Of a stretch of DNA of 64,000 nt, positions 17,368-26,686 are shown one piece after another. The position numbers and the translations under genes were made by a program. The DNA is from Chryseobacterium aureum (lineage in GTDB: Bacteria; Bacteroidota; Bacteroidia; Flavobacteriales; Weeksellaceae): positions 1,426,001 through 1,490,000 of the forward strand of contig NZ_CP034661.1 of NCBI RefSeq assembly GCF_003971235.1, in the 5' to 3' direction. Below the pieces are notes generated by a model. That model was not told where the DNA came from. It made no database searches and saw nothing but the letters and a program-made list of their open reading frames with translations. The stretch's first letter is position 1. Every line of letters starts with the position of its first letter.

Positions 17368-18234
17368 TCATACCATTTCTGCATGCATATCAATAAAGCA
17401 TTGCAGGGCTCTTGACTGTGACCCGTCTTTTCTAAACACAAGAATGGTATTCATGGTACCGAGCTGCTTATTCAGCCCATAGGTCTTAATTTCTCTTCCG
17501 GCGTAGTATTTAGACACAATTTCTTCAGGTAATATACTGATTCCCAAACCAGCTTCCACAAAGTTAATTACCCCTTCAATAGAGTTCAGAACTGTACTTT
17601 TGTAATTCAGAATTCCTTTATGGCTTAACCAGGATTCTAATCTTTCCCTGAAAATACATCCTTCATCAAATACTACAATCTTTAATGGTTCGTTCGCAAT
17701 AAGCGTCTGCAGGCCCGGCCCTTTTGAGGAAGAAAGAATAACAAGCTGTTCTTCTTTAATGCAAATTTTTTCCAATCCTTTAGCATTCACAGGTGCCGAG
17801 ACAAAAGCGGCATCCAGATTATAATTCAATACATCAGACAGCACAGAATCTCTGGTATCTGATTTAAATTCAAGCTCAATTCCGGGATATTTTTCATCAA
17901 AAGTATTGAGGATTTCAGGTACTTTTAAAGCCATTGTCGTTTCTATACAGCCTATTTTCAGACATCCTCTGATAGGGTCGCCGCTTTGAATATTATTTCT
18001 GGCTTCCTCCAACAAATGCTGAATCTGTTTAGAATACTGCATCAGGATCATCCCTTCGGAAGTAAGCTCTACTCTTCTGGAAGTACGGGAAAACAGTTTG
18101 GCATTAAACTCTTCTTCAAGACTTTTTATTCTTGCTGTAACATTAGACTGAACCGTAAACATCATTGTGGCAGCTTTTGTAAAACTTCCGCTTTCTGCTA
18201 CGGCTTCAAATATTTTCAAATCGTGTATATTCAT
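17368..18234 (-). CDS. LysR-family transcriptional regulator
   Basis: 288 aa, standard length. The N-terminal winged HTH (MNIHDLKIFEAVAESGSFTK, then AATMMFTVQSNVTARIKSLE) is followed by a periplasmic-binding-protein-like effector domain (KIGCIETTMALKVPEIL, VNFVEAGLGISILPEEIVSK). It is divergent from the alpha/beta hydrolase and oxidoreductase genes with only 91 bp between, the classical LysR arrangement. It probably activates that pair in response to a small molecule related to their substrate. Confidence 0.92.
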   Translation of the reverse strand: MNIHDLKIFEAVAESGSFTKAATMMFTVQSNVTARIKSLEEEFNAKLFSRTSRRVELTSEGMILMQYSKQIQHLLEEARNNIQSGDPIRGCLKIGCIETTMALKVPEILNTFDEKYPGIELEFKSDTRDSVLSDVLNYNLDAAFVSAPVNAKGLEKICIKEEQLVILSSSKGPGLQTLIANEPLKIVVFDEGCIFRERLESWLSHKGILNYKSTVLNSIEGVINFVEAGLGISILPEEIVSKYYAGREIKTYGLNKQLGTMNTILVFRKDGSQSRALQCFIDMHAEMV

Positions 18235-18236
18235 TT

Positions 18237-18310
18237 TGATTAATCATTAAAAGTGATTTAAATGATTATAATTAATCGTTTTTAATAATCAAATATCCGC
18301 ATTAATTTTG
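18237..18310. promoter_or_regulatory. LysR-type divergent control region
   Basis: TGATTAATCA, a 10-bp palindrome at 18237-18246, is followed by further ATTAATC/GATTATT elements to ~18292 and a TAATTTTG -7 box at 18303-18310 facing the hydrolase gene. The clustered half-sites suit LysR binding; the exact site is inference. Confidence 0.5.
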
Positions 18311-18325
18311 AATATCAAAAAATAA

Positions 18326-19309
18326 ATGAATATAATTTCAAAACAATGCATTGCAGGCCTGTTGGTTGCCCTGTTTACGGGTAATATGACAATGGCTCAA
18401 TCTGATCAAACATTACATTTAAATCATCACATTATGGAAAACACCCATCCTACCCATTACCGCAACATGAAAGTAAATAACCTTAATCTGTTTTACAGAG
18501 AAGCAGGTCCTGTGGATGCCCCCACGATACTTCTTCTGCACGGATATCCTACATCATCTCATATGTTCAGGAACCTGATCCCGATTCTGAGTAAAAAATA
18601 CCATGTCATTGCTCCGGATCTGCCGGGATTCGGTTATTCTGATGCTCCGGATCATCATGCGTTCTCCTACACCTTCGATAACCTTGCGGAAACGATACAA
18701 AAATTTGTAGATAAGCTGGAAATGAAACGTTTTGCTATTTATATATTTGATTATGGAGCTCCGGTAGGTTTGCGTCTTGCTATGAACAATCCTGAGAAAA
18801 TTACAGGTATCATTTCACAAAACGGAAATGCGTATGAAGAAGGATTAAGCAATGAGTGGAACCCCATCCGGAAATACTGGGAGGAAACTACAGAGGCCAA
18901 CCGTCTTGCTTTACAAGGTTTTGTTTCTAAAGAAATTACCTTATTTCAATACCATCACGGCGTTTCTGATCCTTCTTTGATTGCCCCTGAAGCCTACACC
19001 CTTGATCAGAAATTTCTCGACAGACCAGGAAATATAGAGATCCAGCTGGATCTGGTAAAAGATTACAGAAGCAACGTAGCCTTATATCCAAAATTTCATG
19101 AATATTTCAGAAAGTACCAGCCAAAATTATTATTGGTTTGGGGAAACAAAGACCCGTATTTCCTTCCTCAGGGCGCTGAAGCTTATAAAAAGGACATACC
19201 GGATGCCCGGTTAAAATTTTATGATACCGGACATTTTGCCATTGAAACAAACGCAGAAGAAATAGGTGCTGAAATCCTTGAATTTATGAGCACTGTCCCA
19301 ATACAATAA
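18326..19309 (+). CDS. Exported alpha/beta hydrolase (haloalkane dehalogenase/epoxide hydrolase type)
   Basis: The N-terminal hydrophobic stretch MNIISKQCIAGLLVALFTGN, ending MTMAQS, looks like a signal peptide. The fold motifs are LLLHGYPTSSHMFRNLIP (oxyanion region), PDLPGFGYSDAP, a nucleophile elbow IFDYGAP with Asp rather than Ser, an acid in LLVWGNKDPYF, and His in DTGHFAIET. An Asp nucleophile points to the dehalogenase/epoxide hydrolase branch rather than esterases. It is followed 41 bp later by an oxidoreductase, probably the same operon, and controlled by the divergent LysR. Substrate unknown. Confidence 0.88.
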   Translation: MNIISKQCIAGLLVALFTGNMTMAQSDQTLHLNHHIMENTHPTHYRNMKVNNLNLFYREAGPVDAPTILLLHGYPTSSHMFRNLIPILSKKYHVIAPDLPGFGYSDAPDHHAFSYTFDNLAETIQKFVDKLEMKRFAIYIFDYGAPVGLRLAMNNPEKITGIISQNGNAYEEGLSNEWNPIRKYWEETTEANRLALQGFVSKEITLFQYHHGVSDPSLIAPEAYTLDQKFLDRPGNIEIQLDLVKDYRSNVALYPKFHEYFRKYQPKLLLVWGNKDPYFLPQGAEAYKKDIPDARLKFYDTGHFAIETNAEEIGAEILEFMSTVPIQ

Positions 19310-19350
19310 GCAATCAATCAATTTCTGAGAAATAAGAAAAATACCTCATT

Positions 19351-20313
19351 ATGAAAACAATTGTTATTAATAACTATGGCGGCCCGGAAGTTTTGCAGCT
19401 GGAGGAAATGCCTGTTCCTGTTATAAAAGATCCGACTCAGGTTCTGGTAAAAGTAAGAGCAACCTCTGTTAATCCTCTCGATTACCAGATAAGACGGGGT
19501 GATTATGCCTCATTTTTTGATCTGCCTTTTGTTACAGGTCACGATATTGCCGGTGATATTGTTGCCGTAGGGGAAGCTGTCAAAAAATGGAAAGCCGGCG
19601 ATAAGGTGTATTATTCTCCCCGCTTTGGCAGTTCGGGCAGTTATTCGGAATATCATCTTACTGACGGGTCTTCGTTATCAAGAATGCCTGACAATATCAG
19701 CTATGAGGAAGCTGCTTCTATTCCGCTTATCGGGGGGACTGTCTGGGAAATGCTTGTAGGACGCGCAAAATTACAAAAAGGCAACAGCATTCTCATTCTT
19801 GGCGGTGCCGGAGGTGTCGGAACACTTGCTATTCAGGTAGCAAAATCATTTGGCGCTTTTATCTACACCACAGGGCAAAGTATTTTACATGAAAAGCTGA
19901 AGGATCTGGGAGCTGATGTAGTTATTGATCATCATAAAGAAAGCTGGATGGAAAAAATACAATCACATACGGACGGAAAAGGGGTGGATGTGATTATTGA
20001 TACTGTAGGAGGAAGCACACTTTCTGACAGTCCGCTTGCTTTAGCTGACTATGGTTCTGTTGTAACGCTGGTTGATATTCCACAGCCACAAAATCTCATC
20101 AATGCCTGGGAAAAAAATGCTACCTACCATTTTGTTTTCACCCGGCAAAGCAGGGATGAGCTTCATCATATTACTGAATTAATTGAAGCCGGACAGATAA
20201 AACCTGTTATAGACAGCAGATACCCGCTTGAAGATGTTCAGAAAGCTCATCAGAGAATGGAGAATTCAAAAAGGGAAAATCCTTTATTCGGGAAGATTAT
20301 TCTCACCTTGTAA
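19351..20313 (+). CDS. NADP-dependent quinone-oxidoreductase-like protein (zinc-free MDR)
   Basis: 320 aa. It starts with the GroES-like domain (NYGGPEVLQLEEMPVP; TSVNPLDYQIRRGDY; GHDIAGDIVAVGEAV) and continues with a Rossmann domain carrying LILGGAGGVGTLAIQVAKSF. There are no structural-zinc cysteines, as in the quinone oxidoreductase branch of the MDR superfamily. It probably reduces quinones or enones with NADPH in the cytoplasm. It is paired with the hydrolase upstream. A stem-loop terminator follows. Confidence 0.9.
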   Translation: MKTIVINNYGGPEVLQLEEMPVPVIKDPTQVLVKVRATSVNPLDYQIRRGDYASFFDLPFVTGHDIAGDIVAVGEAVKKWKAGDKVYYSPRFGSSGSYSEYHLTDGSSLSRMPDNISYEEAASIPLIGGTVWEMLVGRAKLQKGNSILILGGAGGVGTLAIQVAKSFGAFIYTTGQSILHEKLKDLGADVVIDHHKESWMEKIQSHTDGKGVDVIIDTVGGSTLSDSPLALADYGSVVTLVDIPQPQNLINAWEKNATYHFVFTRQSRDELHHITELIEAGQIKPVIDSRYPLEDVQKAHQRMENSKRENPLFGKIILTL

Positions 20314-20330
20314 CGGCATTATCATCTGAA

Positions 20331-20360
20331 AGTATCATTGTATTCAATGATGCTTTTTTA
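20331..20360 (+). terminator. Rho-independent terminator after the oxidoreductase gene
   Basis: AGTATCATTG (20331-20340) pairs with CAATGATGCT (20345-20354), including one G-T pair, around a TATT loop, then TTTTTTA. Confidence 0.85.
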
Positions 20361-20404
20361 TTTGTGGAGTACTAACGCTGAGATCTGGATGGTCCGAAAG
20401 CAAA

Positions 20405-20866
20405 TTAATCTTTAAAATGATAAAGAAAAATAACATCTCCGGTATAGGCAGGTTTTTTGTGGTCTTTAATTAAAAGCCTTGCTTCTACAACTGCTTTTAC
20501 AGTTCCTCTGAGGTCTGTGACGGATTTTACGGTTGCCTGCAGCTTTACTTCACTGTTTACAGGAACTGCATCTCCAAATTTAAGGTTTTCTATTCCGTAA
20601 TTGATCTCCATTTTTACATTTCTCACATCCGCAATCTGCTTCCAGAGGTACGGAATCAATGATAACGTAAGGTACCCATGGGCAATAGTGGATTTAAAAG
20701 GTCCTTCTTTTTCAGCTTTTTCCTGATCCGTATGAATCCACTGATGATCCAAAGTGGCATCTGCAAACCTGTTGATCTGATCCTGATCTATCCTGTGCCA
20801 GGCAGAATCTCCCAACATCTGTCCTTCAAGAGCCTTATACTCATTAAAATTATTAATAATAATCAT
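20405..20866 (-). CDS. MaoC-family (hotdog) dehydratase
   Basis: 153 aa, usual for single-domain MaoC hydratases. The (R)-hydratase signature is present: INRFADATLDHQWIHTDQEK supplies the catalytic Asp and His region, and FKSTIAHGYLTLSLIPYL follows. Such enzymes hydrate enoyl-CoA or enoyl-thioesters. It stands alone, convergent with the oxidoreductase operon. The physiological substrate cannot be told from the sequence. Confidence 0.9.
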   Translation of the reverse strand: MIIINNFNEYKALEGQMLGDSAWHRIDQDQINRFADATLDHQWIHTDQEKAEKEGPFKSTIAHGYLTLSLIPYLWKQIADVRNVKMEINYGIENLKFGDAVPVNSEVKLQATVKSVTDLRGTVKAVVEARLLIKDHKKPAYTGDVIFLYHFKD

Positions 20867-21207
20867 ATCCTTTTCTGAACTTTTGAGGTATTACAATACA
20901 GGTATGGTAATCATTATGATCAATATCAAGTCTGATAATTTTGTTACCGGCAATTCAGTGTTAGTCTTTCAATATTCAGACCAATTACTGCCTTATTTTT
21001 TTAAAAATTCCTGAAAAACCTCTCACTTAAAGTAAGAGGTCAATGAACATCATGAAAATAAAAAATAATTTACCTTGCATCAATGCTCTTTCAAACCATA
21101 TACCCAGAGACTAAAGTTTCATGGACTTTTGAATTGGTAAAAAATATAAAAATAGGAGACTTGATATCACAAATCATGTTATTAATATACCTGCAATTAA
21201 GATTTAA
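20867..21207. other. Gap between MaoC and cold-shock genes
   Basis: About 340 bp holding only the cold-shock gene's candidate terminator (21013-21040). The plus-strand ORF that crosses it into the cold-shock gene is not supported. Confidence 0.5.
21013..21040 (-). terminator. Candidate terminator of the cold-shock gene
   Basis: ACCTCT (21018-21023) pairs with AGAGGT (21035-21040), with inner ACT/AGT pairing; on the minus strand it is followed by TTTTT (21017-21013). Confidence 0.65.
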
Positions 21208-21402
21208 TTATGCGAACTTCACGTTAACAGCATTTAAACCTTTATCACTTTTCTGTACATCAAAAACTACTTTATCATTCTCACGGATCATTCTGGTGCT
21301 TAATCCTGAAGAATGTACAAATATGTCTTTACTTCCGTCTGCCGGAGTAATAAAACCGAAGCCTTTTGCTTCATTGAAAAATTTTACGGTGCCTTCTTGC
21401 AT
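21208..21402 (-). CDS. Cold-shock domain protein (Csp family)
   Basis: 64 aa, the normal CSD length. RNP1 (KGFGFI in EAKGFGFITPADGS) and RNP2 (DIFVHSSGL) are intact. It binds single-stranded RNA/DNA and acts as an RNA chaperone. It lies 52 bp downstream of the half-length DEAD-box gene on the same strand, so the two probably share a transcript, an RNA-remodelling pair seen in cold adaptation. It ends before a hairpin on the minus strand. Confidence 0.95.
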   Translation of the reverse strand: MQEGTVKFFNEAKGFGFITPADGSKDIFVHSSGLSTRMIRENDKVVFDVQKSDKGLNAVNVKFA

Positions 21403-21454
21403 TGTAATTGTATTAAAATTGTGTATTATGATCTGTAAACGCTACAGCTTGTAT

Positions 21455-22171
21455 TTATGATAATCTGACGGCTATTGTGCTGCCTATCAGCTTCTGAATA
21501 TTCTTAAGAACCGGGCGTTTCGCTGTTCTTGGCAGGGAAGAAACCGGATCCACAATAACTTCGACGGGGTTATTCAGAACCCCTTTGGCAAAATATTTTA
21601 AACTTCCCGGCATTGTGGCACAAAAAAACAGGTTTTGTCTTTTGGTGGAGATCATATTCAGAACTTTTTTTACTTCATTAATGAATCCCAAATCAAGCAT
21701 CTTATCTGCGTCATCTAAAACAAACAGCTCAATTTTAGAGAGATCAATATGTCTCTGATTTTCTACCTCAAGAAGACCTCCCGGTGTGGCCACAAGAACA
21801 TCTACTCTTTTTCTGAGCGCCGCAAGCTGGCTTCCAACAGAAGTACCTTCATAAATGGAAAGCAGAGATAATGGCAGATATTTACTGTACATTTTAAGAT
21901 TTTCTTCGATCTGAATCACCAATTCCGAAGTAGGACTAAGGATTAACGTCCGAATTTCCTTATGATCCGGGGTCTGTCTTTTCAGCAGCTGCAAAATAGG
22001 CATCGCAAATGCGGCTGTTTTCCCTGAACCGGTGTCCGCAGATACGGCAACATCTCTTCCCGCCAGAATATGTGGAATTACAGAATACTGTATTTCAGTG
22101 GGTCTGGAATATCCGGCTTCTGTTGCTGCACGGATAATGGGATTGATTAAGTTTAAATTTTTAAAATTCAT
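21455..22171 (-). CDS. Half-length, degenerate DEAD-box RNA helicase
   Basis: 238 aa containing only RecA domain 1. The Q motif (GYSRPTEIQ) and Walker A (ADTGSGKTAAFA) are present. The usual PTRELA is PTSELV, TPGR is TPGG, DEAD is DDAD and SAT is CAT. The second RecA domain (motifs IV-VI, ~150-200 aa) is missing, and the sequence after the stop shows no remnant of it. Family members are usually 370-450 aa. It may be a decayed RhlE-type gene or a regulatory ATP/RNA-binding half. The cold-shock gene lies immediately downstream. An inverted repeat CCGGT/ACCGG at 22182-22193 lies in its leader. Confidence 0.88.
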   Translation of the reverse strand: MNFKNLNLINPIIRAATEAGYSRPTEIQYSVIPHILAGRDVAVSADTGSGKTAAFAMPILQLLKRQTPDHKEIRTLILSPTSELVIQIEENLKMYSKYLPLSLLSIYEGTSVGSQLAALRKRVDVLVATPGGLLEVENQRHIDLSKIELFVLDDADKMLDLGFINEVKKVLNMISTKRQNLFFCATMPGSLKYFAKGVLNNPVEVIVDPVSSLPRTAKRPVLKNIQKLIGSTIAVRLS

Positions 22172-22613
22172 TATAAATTCCGGTTCACCGGTATTTTACA
22201 AACAGATCTGACGGTCAGACCTTGAATGGGTATATTATAATGATAAACAAAAGGGATCTTTTTCTGCTCATCTTTTTCTTGCTTCAGATTCAATAATATT
22301 TTTCAGATATTAGGGATTACCCGGCAATAATGTGTCGCTCTTATCTACAATAGAACTTTATAACCGCTCATTCGCGCTATGGAAATCAGGATTACAAATT
22401 GGTAGCTGAAAAAGCAAAACTGAAAGAAAAAATGTGATTTTAAACTATGCAGAATAGCAAAGGCAGTGACCTGTTTTATAAATGTTCTGCAAACCTACAA
22501 TAAAAAAAAGCAAATACAATTTTATTTAATTAATTGATTATCAAAAATATATTCGTACCTTCTGCCAATAAAATGAATTGTTTGGTAGCGCGGATGATTT
22601 TAAACTCCGAAAA
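22172..22613. other. Divergent gap between helicase-like and glycosyltransferase genes
   Basis: About 440 bp. It contains the leader hairpin CCGGT-TC-ACCGG (22182-22193) and a short palindrome TCTGAC-G-GTCAGA (22207-22219), either of which could be a regulator site. The last ~60 bases are AT-rich and probably hold the promoter of the glycosyltransferase. No gene seen. Confidence 0.5.
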
Positions 22614-23561
22614 ATGCAAACCTCTTCTCCCCAAACCAATCCACACACACAAACCCTGGAATCACATCCCACACCGCATGTAAGAATTGCTTATTTTATT
22701 ATGATACACCATAAACCTGAAGTATTTAAAGATATGTTTCAGAAGATTTATACGAGGGACCAGTTTTATCTTATCCATATTGACAGAAAAGCAAAACCTG
22801 ATTTTGTAGAGGAAATACAGCAGTATATCATTCAGTTTCCCAATGCTTATATCCTGGACAGCATGAATATTGTGTCAGGAGGATTTAATATGGTTCAGGC
22901 TGAACTGAATGCTATGGAATTTCTTTTAAACGTAAGCAAAGAATGGGATTACTTTATTAATCTGAGCGGTGAAGACTATCCCCTGAAATCACAAAATATC
23001 ATCCGTAAATTTCTCACTTTCAATAAGGGCCGAAATTATCTTTTCTACTATGACCAGAAGTTTTACAGGCCGGATACCCTCCAGCGAATACAAAATCATT
23101 TTACAGAATTAGCTTATATTATTTCTTCTTTCATTTACAAAAGAGCATTTATGAAAGATGTGACACCTTATATCGGCGGAAAATGGTTTATTTTCACCAG
23201 AGAAACCTGTGCCTTTTTAACCAACAATAAAATGGTAATGGATTTTGAGGATTACTATCTCCACACCCTTTTACCTGCAGAATCTTTTTTTCAGACTGTT
23301 CTTATGAATACCTCATTCAGTGACATTATTATCAATGATGATAAAAGAGCGGTCATTGAGAAATCTATTTTTCAGACAGAACAGAATACCTCTCATTATA
23401 TTGAATCTTTAAAATCCGGAAACCAGCTTTTTATCAGAAAAATCAACAAGAAAACAGATGAAAGTATCAGAAAATATATGGAAGAAAGTTATCTTACTCC
23501 CCTTCCCTATGTAGATGAAATTGAAAGGGAATTAAAACGGGATAACCGGCAGAATAACTGA
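22614..23561 (+). CDS. GT14-type beta-1,6-N-acetylglucosaminyltransferase-like protein
   Basis: ATG at 22614 is preferred over a TTG 36 bp upstream. The sequence has core-2/I-branching enzyme (GT14) hallmarks: RIAYFIMIHHKPEVFKDMF, FYLIHIDRKAKPDF, a SGGFNMVQAELNAMEFLL block, WDYFINLSGEDYPLKSQN, and YIGGKWFIFTRETCAFL. It has no signal peptide or membrane segment, so it is cytoplasmic or peripheral. It probably transfers a sugar onto a cell-surface glycan. It stands alone, with no polysaccharide cluster nearby. Confidence 0.85.
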   Translation: MQTSSPQTNPHTQTLESHPTPHVRIAYFIMIHHKPEVFKDMFQKIYTRDQFYLIHIDRKAKPDFVEEIQQYIIQFPNAYILDSMNIVSGGFNMVQAELNAMEFLLNVSKEWDYFINLSGEDYPLKSQNIIRKFLTFNKGRNYLFYYDQKFYRPDTLQRIQNHFTELAYIISSFIYKRAFMKDVTPYIGGKWFIFTRETCAFLTNNKMVMDFEDYYLHTLLPAESFFQTVLMNTSFSDIIINDDKRAVIEKSIFQTEQNTSHYIESLKSGNQLFIRKINKKTDESIRKYMEESYLTPLPYVDEIERELKRDNRQNN

Positions 23562-23624
23562 TTTCTGATTAATTCATCCGGAATTTTACAGGAGATACTG
23601 ATCAGTGCTTTTCCACTAAATCAT

Positions 23625-23632
23625 TATATTTG
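23625..23632 (+). promoter_or_regulatory. Candidate -7 box for the YcaQ-like gene
   Basis: TATATTTG, a perfect TAnnTTTG box, ends 34 bp upstream of the ATG at 23667. No clear TTG at the -33 position. Confidence 0.4.
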
Positions 23633-23666
23633 AAAAAGATTATAATCTGTTTTCTCTGAATACAAT

Positions 23667-24878
23667 ATGGAAAAGAAGCTGACACCGGAGCACTTAAAAC
23701 TGGCGACATTAGAAAGCCAGGGATTAACACAGAACATCCCTTTCGGAACAGGAAAAACCGCAGTTCTGAATGCTTTGGAGCATCTCGGCTATATACAGAT
23801 TGATACCTTATCTATGGTAGAACGGGCTCATCATCATACACTTTGGACAAGAATTCCTGATTTCAAGGCTGATTATCTTGAAGACCTGATAGAAGAACGT
23901 AAGGTATTTGAATATTGGTTTCATGCCGCTTCTTATCTTCCTATGAAGGATTTCCGGTATGTTTTACCACAAATGCTCTCTATTAAAAGAGGTGAATCGC
24001 CTTACTATAATGCCGATCCTAAAGTAATGAGCTATGTAACAGATATGATCCGTAATGAAGGACCTAAAAGAGCAAGAGATTTTGAAAATGAAAACCAGAA
24101 AGGAGGAAGCTGGTGGAACTGGAAGCCAGCCAAACTCGCTCTCGAAAGGCTTTTCATGCAGGGAGACCTGATGATCAGCGGACGCTCAGGAATGCAGAAA
24201 ACTTATGATCTTGCCGAAAGAGTTTTGCCCTCCTCTATTGATACCACAGAACCTGCTCCATTGGAACTGGCAGAATATCTGGTAAAAACCAATCTGCGGG
24301 CGTATGGATTTACTACTGTAAAACAAATTACCCACCTCCGAAAAGGAAATGAGCTAAAGAAAAATGTCAGTCAGGTTTTAAAGAACATGCTGGAAGAAGG
24401 ATCAATAGCTCACGTTAAGACAGAAGGATTATCTTCCGTTTTTGTCCGGAATGATCTGCCTGAAAAGATATATGATTTTCAAGATCCGCATATCCGGCTG
24501 CTCTCTCCGTTTGATAATGCTATTATTCACCGGGATAGAATCAGGCAGATTTTTGATTTTGATTTCCGCCTGGAATGCTATACTCCGAAAGAAAAAAGAC
24601 AATACGGCTATTTCTGCCTTCCTATCCTGTTTGGAGATCAGTTCATCGGTAGGGTTGACTGTAAAGCCCACAGAAAAGAAAAGAAATTTGAGCTTATTCA
24701 TCTGCATATTGAAAACTCTGCTATCGACTTAGAATTATGGCTTACACCTTTTGTGGAAACGGTGAAACGTTTTGCTGTTTTCAATGGCTGTGAGTTTTTG
24801 GTGCTGAATAAAGTAAGTCCTTCAAAGCTGAGCACTGTTATCAAAAAGGAATTGTCCAGGGTAAGATTTAAAAAGTAG
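23667..24878 (+). CDS. Winged-helix DNA glycosylase, YcaQ/AlkZ-like
   Basis: 403 aa, the usual length. The family's N-terminal winged-helix region includes GYIQIDTLSMVERAHHHTLW, where Gln-Ile-Asp matches the catalytic QxD motif of YcaQ-type enzymes. It continues with VFEYWFHAASYLPM and, near the C-terminus, FDNAIIHRDRIRQIFDFDFR followed by YFCLPILFGDQFIGRVDCKA. E. coli YcaQ unhooks DNA interstrand crosslinks. Cytoplasmic repair of bulky or crosslinked bases is therefore likely. It is a single gene with its own -7 box and a terminator. Confidence 0.88.
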   Translation: MEKKLTPEHLKLATLESQGLTQNIPFGTGKTAVLNALEHLGYIQIDTLSMVERAHHHTLWTRIPDFKADYLEDLIEERKVFEYWFHAASYLPMKDFRYVLPQMLSIKRGESPYYNADPKVMSYVTDMIRNEGPKRARDFENENQKGGSWWNWKPAKLALERLFMQGDLMISGRSGMQKTYDLAERVLPSSIDTTEPAPLELAEYLVKTNLRAYGFTTVKQITHLRKGNELKKNVSQVLKNMLEEGSIAHVKTEGLSSVFVRNDLPEKIYDFQDPHIRLLSPFDNAIIHRDRIRQIFDFDFRLECYTPKEKRQYGYFCLPILFGDQFIGRVDCKAHRKEKKFELIHLHIENSAIDLELWLTPFVETVKRFAVFNGCEFLVLNKVSPSKLSTVIKKELSRVRFKK

Positions 24879-24900
24879 CTGATATATTAAAAAACAAACC

Positions 24901-24933
24901 GCATTATGTATTTCAATAATGCAGCTTTATTTT
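24901..24933. terminator. Terminator between convergent genes
   Basis: GCATTAT (24901-24907) pairs with ATAATGC (24916-24922), 8-base loop, then AGCTTTATTTTT. It closes the YcaQ-like gene and may also serve the deaminase gene from the other side. Confidence 0.75.
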
Positions 24934-24947
24934 TAGGTTAATTTCAT

Positions 24948-26456
24948 TTAGTTCAATTTCTGATATGTTTTCTGAACAAAATCATTCCACTGCTGGTTCA
25001 GATAAGTTATGGCTTTCTTTTTTTCGTTATCAGTCATAGAAGAATAGGTAATGGAATTGAAGACCAGTTTTTTCAATGCTTTTACATCCAGTTCCCAATA
25101 CACCTGTGTTACCCAGAAATCATAGCTGAGACCCGTGTATCCATATACAGACGGATCATCGCTGCTGATGGAACATTGTATTCCATTGCTCAGTAAAACT
25201 CTTGCAGGGTGGTTTCTAAGATCACTCACATATCCCAGGATCTGATTACTGATAGGGCTTACTTCTACCAGTTTATCCTGTTTTCTGATCTGTTCCATTG
25301 TTTTCGGGAAATAAATAAGATTGAGTCCGTGACCGATTCTTTTGTTGTTGAGCAAGGCTACATCCACAACATTTTTATTAAGGATAGAATTGCTTTCCCC
25401 GGCATGAAGGAAAAGGGGCAGTTCTACGCCATACTTTTGACTGAGACTGTTCATTTTTGCCCAGCTTTTTTCAAAAAAATGGATATTATGTCCTGCAGCT
25501 TCATCCGCCACAAGATCAAAGCCTGAGATCATATCCGGAAATTCTTTCTTCATTTCAAATGCGGTTTCCAGCTGCTTTTCAATACTTTCATTATCCAGGA
25601 ATTTAAAGCTCGAATAGATCAGTTTCAGCGTAAATTGCGGATCAGATGTATGTATTTCTTTAAGAATATCCTGCAGATCTGTAATGGTCGTTTTCAAGGG
25701 ATATTTCCCATGCTGAAAATCGTAAAGTTCATCAAAAATATACCTGATTTCCACATGCTGTACATTGTCTTTTATTAAATCCTGGAATCCTTTCTGGTAA
25801 TATTGTTTAAAGAAAGGACGGTACGGAAGCAGCAGGCTGATCCTTTTAAAACGTTTTTCAAATTCAATCCAATACTCTGTATAAGAGCAAAGACTGTCAC
25901 GCTTCAATGTAAGAAGATCCTGCAATTCCTTTTCAAAACCGGGCGTTGAGGTCAGTTTTTTCTCAAGACTTATAAATCCTGCCGGAACTTTTCCTTTTTC
26001 AAAAAAAGCCAGCTGTCCGAAAATGAACTGATCAGTATCTTTCTGATCGTAGACATAGCATTCCTGATATTTTCTGGCAGCCGAAATGATCCATTTCACA
26101 TCGGTAATTCCTCCACTGTGGGTATGCAGCAAACCTCCTTTCGGCATGGTTTGAAGAATTTCAAACAGCCTGCTGCTTTCTATGAATGGTTTTAATTCAT
26201 TAAAAGAACTGTTGTACAACGATATTTTTTTTGCTTCCGTATCACTGATCAGCTGTTGACGAAGCTGAAATAGTTTTTGATCCAAAGCTATTTCTGCATC
26301 AGATAACTGGATATCAGCATCAAATGCCATGGCCTCGTTTTCTTTTTCCGACATTGCCAGATTCTGCTGATAAGAAGACATTTGATTCACTTTGCTTTGT
26401 CCCCAATATAAGGGTGCTGCTAAAAGTGATATATAAATAAGGTATTTTTTCATCAT
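24948..26456 (-). CDS. Exported adenosine deaminase family protein (ADGF/ADA2-like)
   Basis: 502 aa with signal peptide MMKKYLIYISLLAAPLYWGQ. The amidohydrolase motifs are in order: the metal-binding HxH in GGLLHTHSGGITDVKW, LPLFLHAGESNS with the zinc His and following Glu, KRIGHGLNLIYFPK, and the metal Asp region CSISSDDPSVYGY. The ~100-residue N-terminal extension and secretion signal are like the growth-factor-type (ADGF) branch. It would deaminate adenosine in the periplasm or outside, for purine salvage or signalling. It is a single gene. Confidence 0.9.
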   Translation of the reverse strand: MMKKYLIYISLLAAPLYWGQSKVNQMSSYQQNLAMSEKENEAMAFDADIQLSDAEIALDQKLFQLRQQLISDTEAKKISLYNSSFNELKPFIESSRLFEILQTMPKGGLLHTHSGGITDVKWIISAARKYQECYVYDQKDTDQFIFGQLAFFEKGKVPAGFISLEKKLTSTPGFEKELQDLLTLKRDSLCSYTEYWIEFEKRFKRISLLLPYRPFFKQYYQKGFQDLIKDNVQHVEIRYIFDELYDFQHGKYPLKTTITDLQDILKEIHTSDPQFTLKLIYSSFKFLDNESIEKQLETAFEMKKEFPDMISGFDLVADEAAGHNIHFFEKSWAKMNSLSQKYGVELPLFLHAGESNSILNKNVVDVALLNNKRIGHGLNLIYFPKTMEQIRKQDKLVEVSPISNQILGYVSDLRNHPARVLLSNGIQCSISSDDPSVYGYTGLSYDFWVTQVYWELDVKALKKLVFNSITYSSMTDNEKKKAITYLNQQWNDFVQKTYQKLN

Positions 26457-26686
26457 ACTATAGGTGGAGTTTATACTATCGGTGATGTATTACCCGATAA
26501 AAGTAGCTTGTTACAGCAAAAATTGTGCAGAATAAGGCGATTTCGAAAATAATATTAATTTTTACTGTAAATAACCTCCACTCTATCTTTCTGCTCCATT
26601 ACATAAAGCCTTTACCTTCGGCCGACAAATAAATAAAATCTTAGTATCACGGTTGCTATCATCCGGAGGAACACGTTATTCTTCCA

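Noticed and set aside
17264..17482. 72-codon plus-strand ORF after the secreted protein gene
   Set aside because: Largely antisense to the LysR gene and without any recognisable feature.
21083..21460. Plus-strand ORF of 125 codons across the cold-shock region
   Set aside because: Antisense to the clear Csp gene on the minus strand; no family character, so a shadow.
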